Source: Candidatus Rifleibacteriota bacterium
GTDB taxonomy: Bacteria; Muiribacteriota; Ozemobacteria; Ozemobacterales; Ozemobacteraceae
Assembly: GCA_012517355.1 (NCBI GenBank)
Contig: JAAYVD010000083.1
Location: forward strand, 1-62,819
DNA: 62,819 nucleotides
Reading direction: 5' to 3'
This document shows positions 62,571 through 62,819 of this stretch, piece after piece. Made by a program: the position numbers and the translations under genes. The notes beneath the pieces are model-generated. The model was given only the letters and a program-made list of their open reading frames with translations. It was not told where the DNA came from and made no database searches. Positions within the stretch are counted from its first letter, which is position 1; every line of letters begins with the position of its first letter.

Positions 62571-62819
62571 ATTGCTCCTCACTACGTTTCGCCCAATCGC
62601 CAGCAAGGCCTGCTTCTTCCCCCTTCCCTTCGGGATTGGCTTCCTGAGAAGGATTATGTGTGGTTTGTCATCGAAACCGTTGAGCGCATGGACCTTTCTG
62701 CCTTTCATGCCCATGCCCGCCTTGATGGCGTTGGGGCAGCCTTCTACGACCCCGGCATGATGGCCACCCTCCTGGTGTATGCCTACTCCATGGGGGTTCG
62801 ATCCAGTCGCCGGATTGAA
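62571..62819 (+). CDS. IS1182-family transposase, N-terminal part (runs off edge)
   Basis: Eighty-three codons are in the window: APHYVSPNRQQGLLLPPSLR, DWLPEKDYVWFVIETVERMD, FYDPGMMATLLVYAYSMGVR and SSRRIE. These are the hallmark N-terminal DUF772 motifs of IS1182/IS5-like transposases. In this frame the preceding stop is at about 62559, and no ATG, GTG or TTG precedes the conserved sequence. The best start is the ATT at 62571, with GAGG 7 nt upstream. The catalytic DDE region lies beyond the window, so integrity is unknown. Confidence 0.85.
   Translation, partial: MAPHYVSPNRQQGLLLPPSLRDWLPEKDYVWFVIETVERMDLSAFHAHARLDGVGAAFYDPGMMATLLVYAYSMGVRSSRRIE

Larger units (their letters stand above)
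62486..62819 (+). mobile_element. IS1182-family insertion sequence, left end, truncated by window
   Basis: The protein-coding part identifies the element. Upstream of it, AGCCTGTTGCATAACTT near 62486-62502 fits the terminal inverted repeat style of this family and is taken as the left end. The boundary is approximate because the right end is outside the window. Confidence 0.6.

Overview
The window is high-GC DNA (roughly two thirds G+C by eye) from a Gram-negative-type bacterium that makes type IV pilus-like prepilins, lipoproteins and secreted SH3 proteins. The mix of repeated prepilin operons, giant von Willebrand A (vWA) proteins and multi-pass cyclases suggests an uncultured, deep-branching lineage. 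Candidatus Riflebacteria/Ozemobacteria is my tentative guess, from gene style only; there is no rRNA or marker gene here to settle it.

Left part (1-39.7 kb), chromosomal in character. A minus-strand operon (6041 to 16) encodes a secreted SH3 protein, a large PilX-like protein, two prepilins, an SH3 plus cysteine-hydrolase protein and a beta-propeller protein. Divergent from it are two overlapping membrane cyclase genes (6166-12092). Their catalytic residues are complementary: one keeps the metal aspartates and the other keeps the Asn/Arg pair. Next come an M20 peptidase, a DppA-like D-aminopeptidase and a 2178-residue double-vWA secreted protein. A trehalose operon follows (fused OtsA-OtsB, then TreS, then a HEAT-repeat protein), then two unrecognised membrane proteins. 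A plus-strand operon (29.7-39.6 kb) encodes a FecR-domain lipoprotein, a PilX-like protein, two prepilins and a second, 1914-residue double-vWA protein that is a paralogue of the first. It ends at a strong bidirectional terminator.

Right part (39.7-62.8 kb), an accessory and defence island. It starts with a truncated transporter joined to an IS110 transposase fragment. A minus-strand operon then encodes an MNT nucleotidyltransferase, a HEPN protein and a TOTE-type primase-helicase-nuclease that is frameshifted. Two 98-bp direct repeats (44360 and 55343) flank an 11-kb block with a HigB-HigA/IrrE toxin-antitoxin pair, an ArdC antirestriction protein, an AddB/AddA-like helicase-nuclease pair, a DUF4143 ATPase and a serine recombinase remnant. 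Beyond it lie an AbiE toxin-antitoxin pair, a PLD-nuclease/helicase/DUF3427 protein and a Fic protein. The start of an IS1182-family transposase runs off the right edge. Two minus-strand sequences resembling tRNA 3' ends next to hairpins suggest past integration events.
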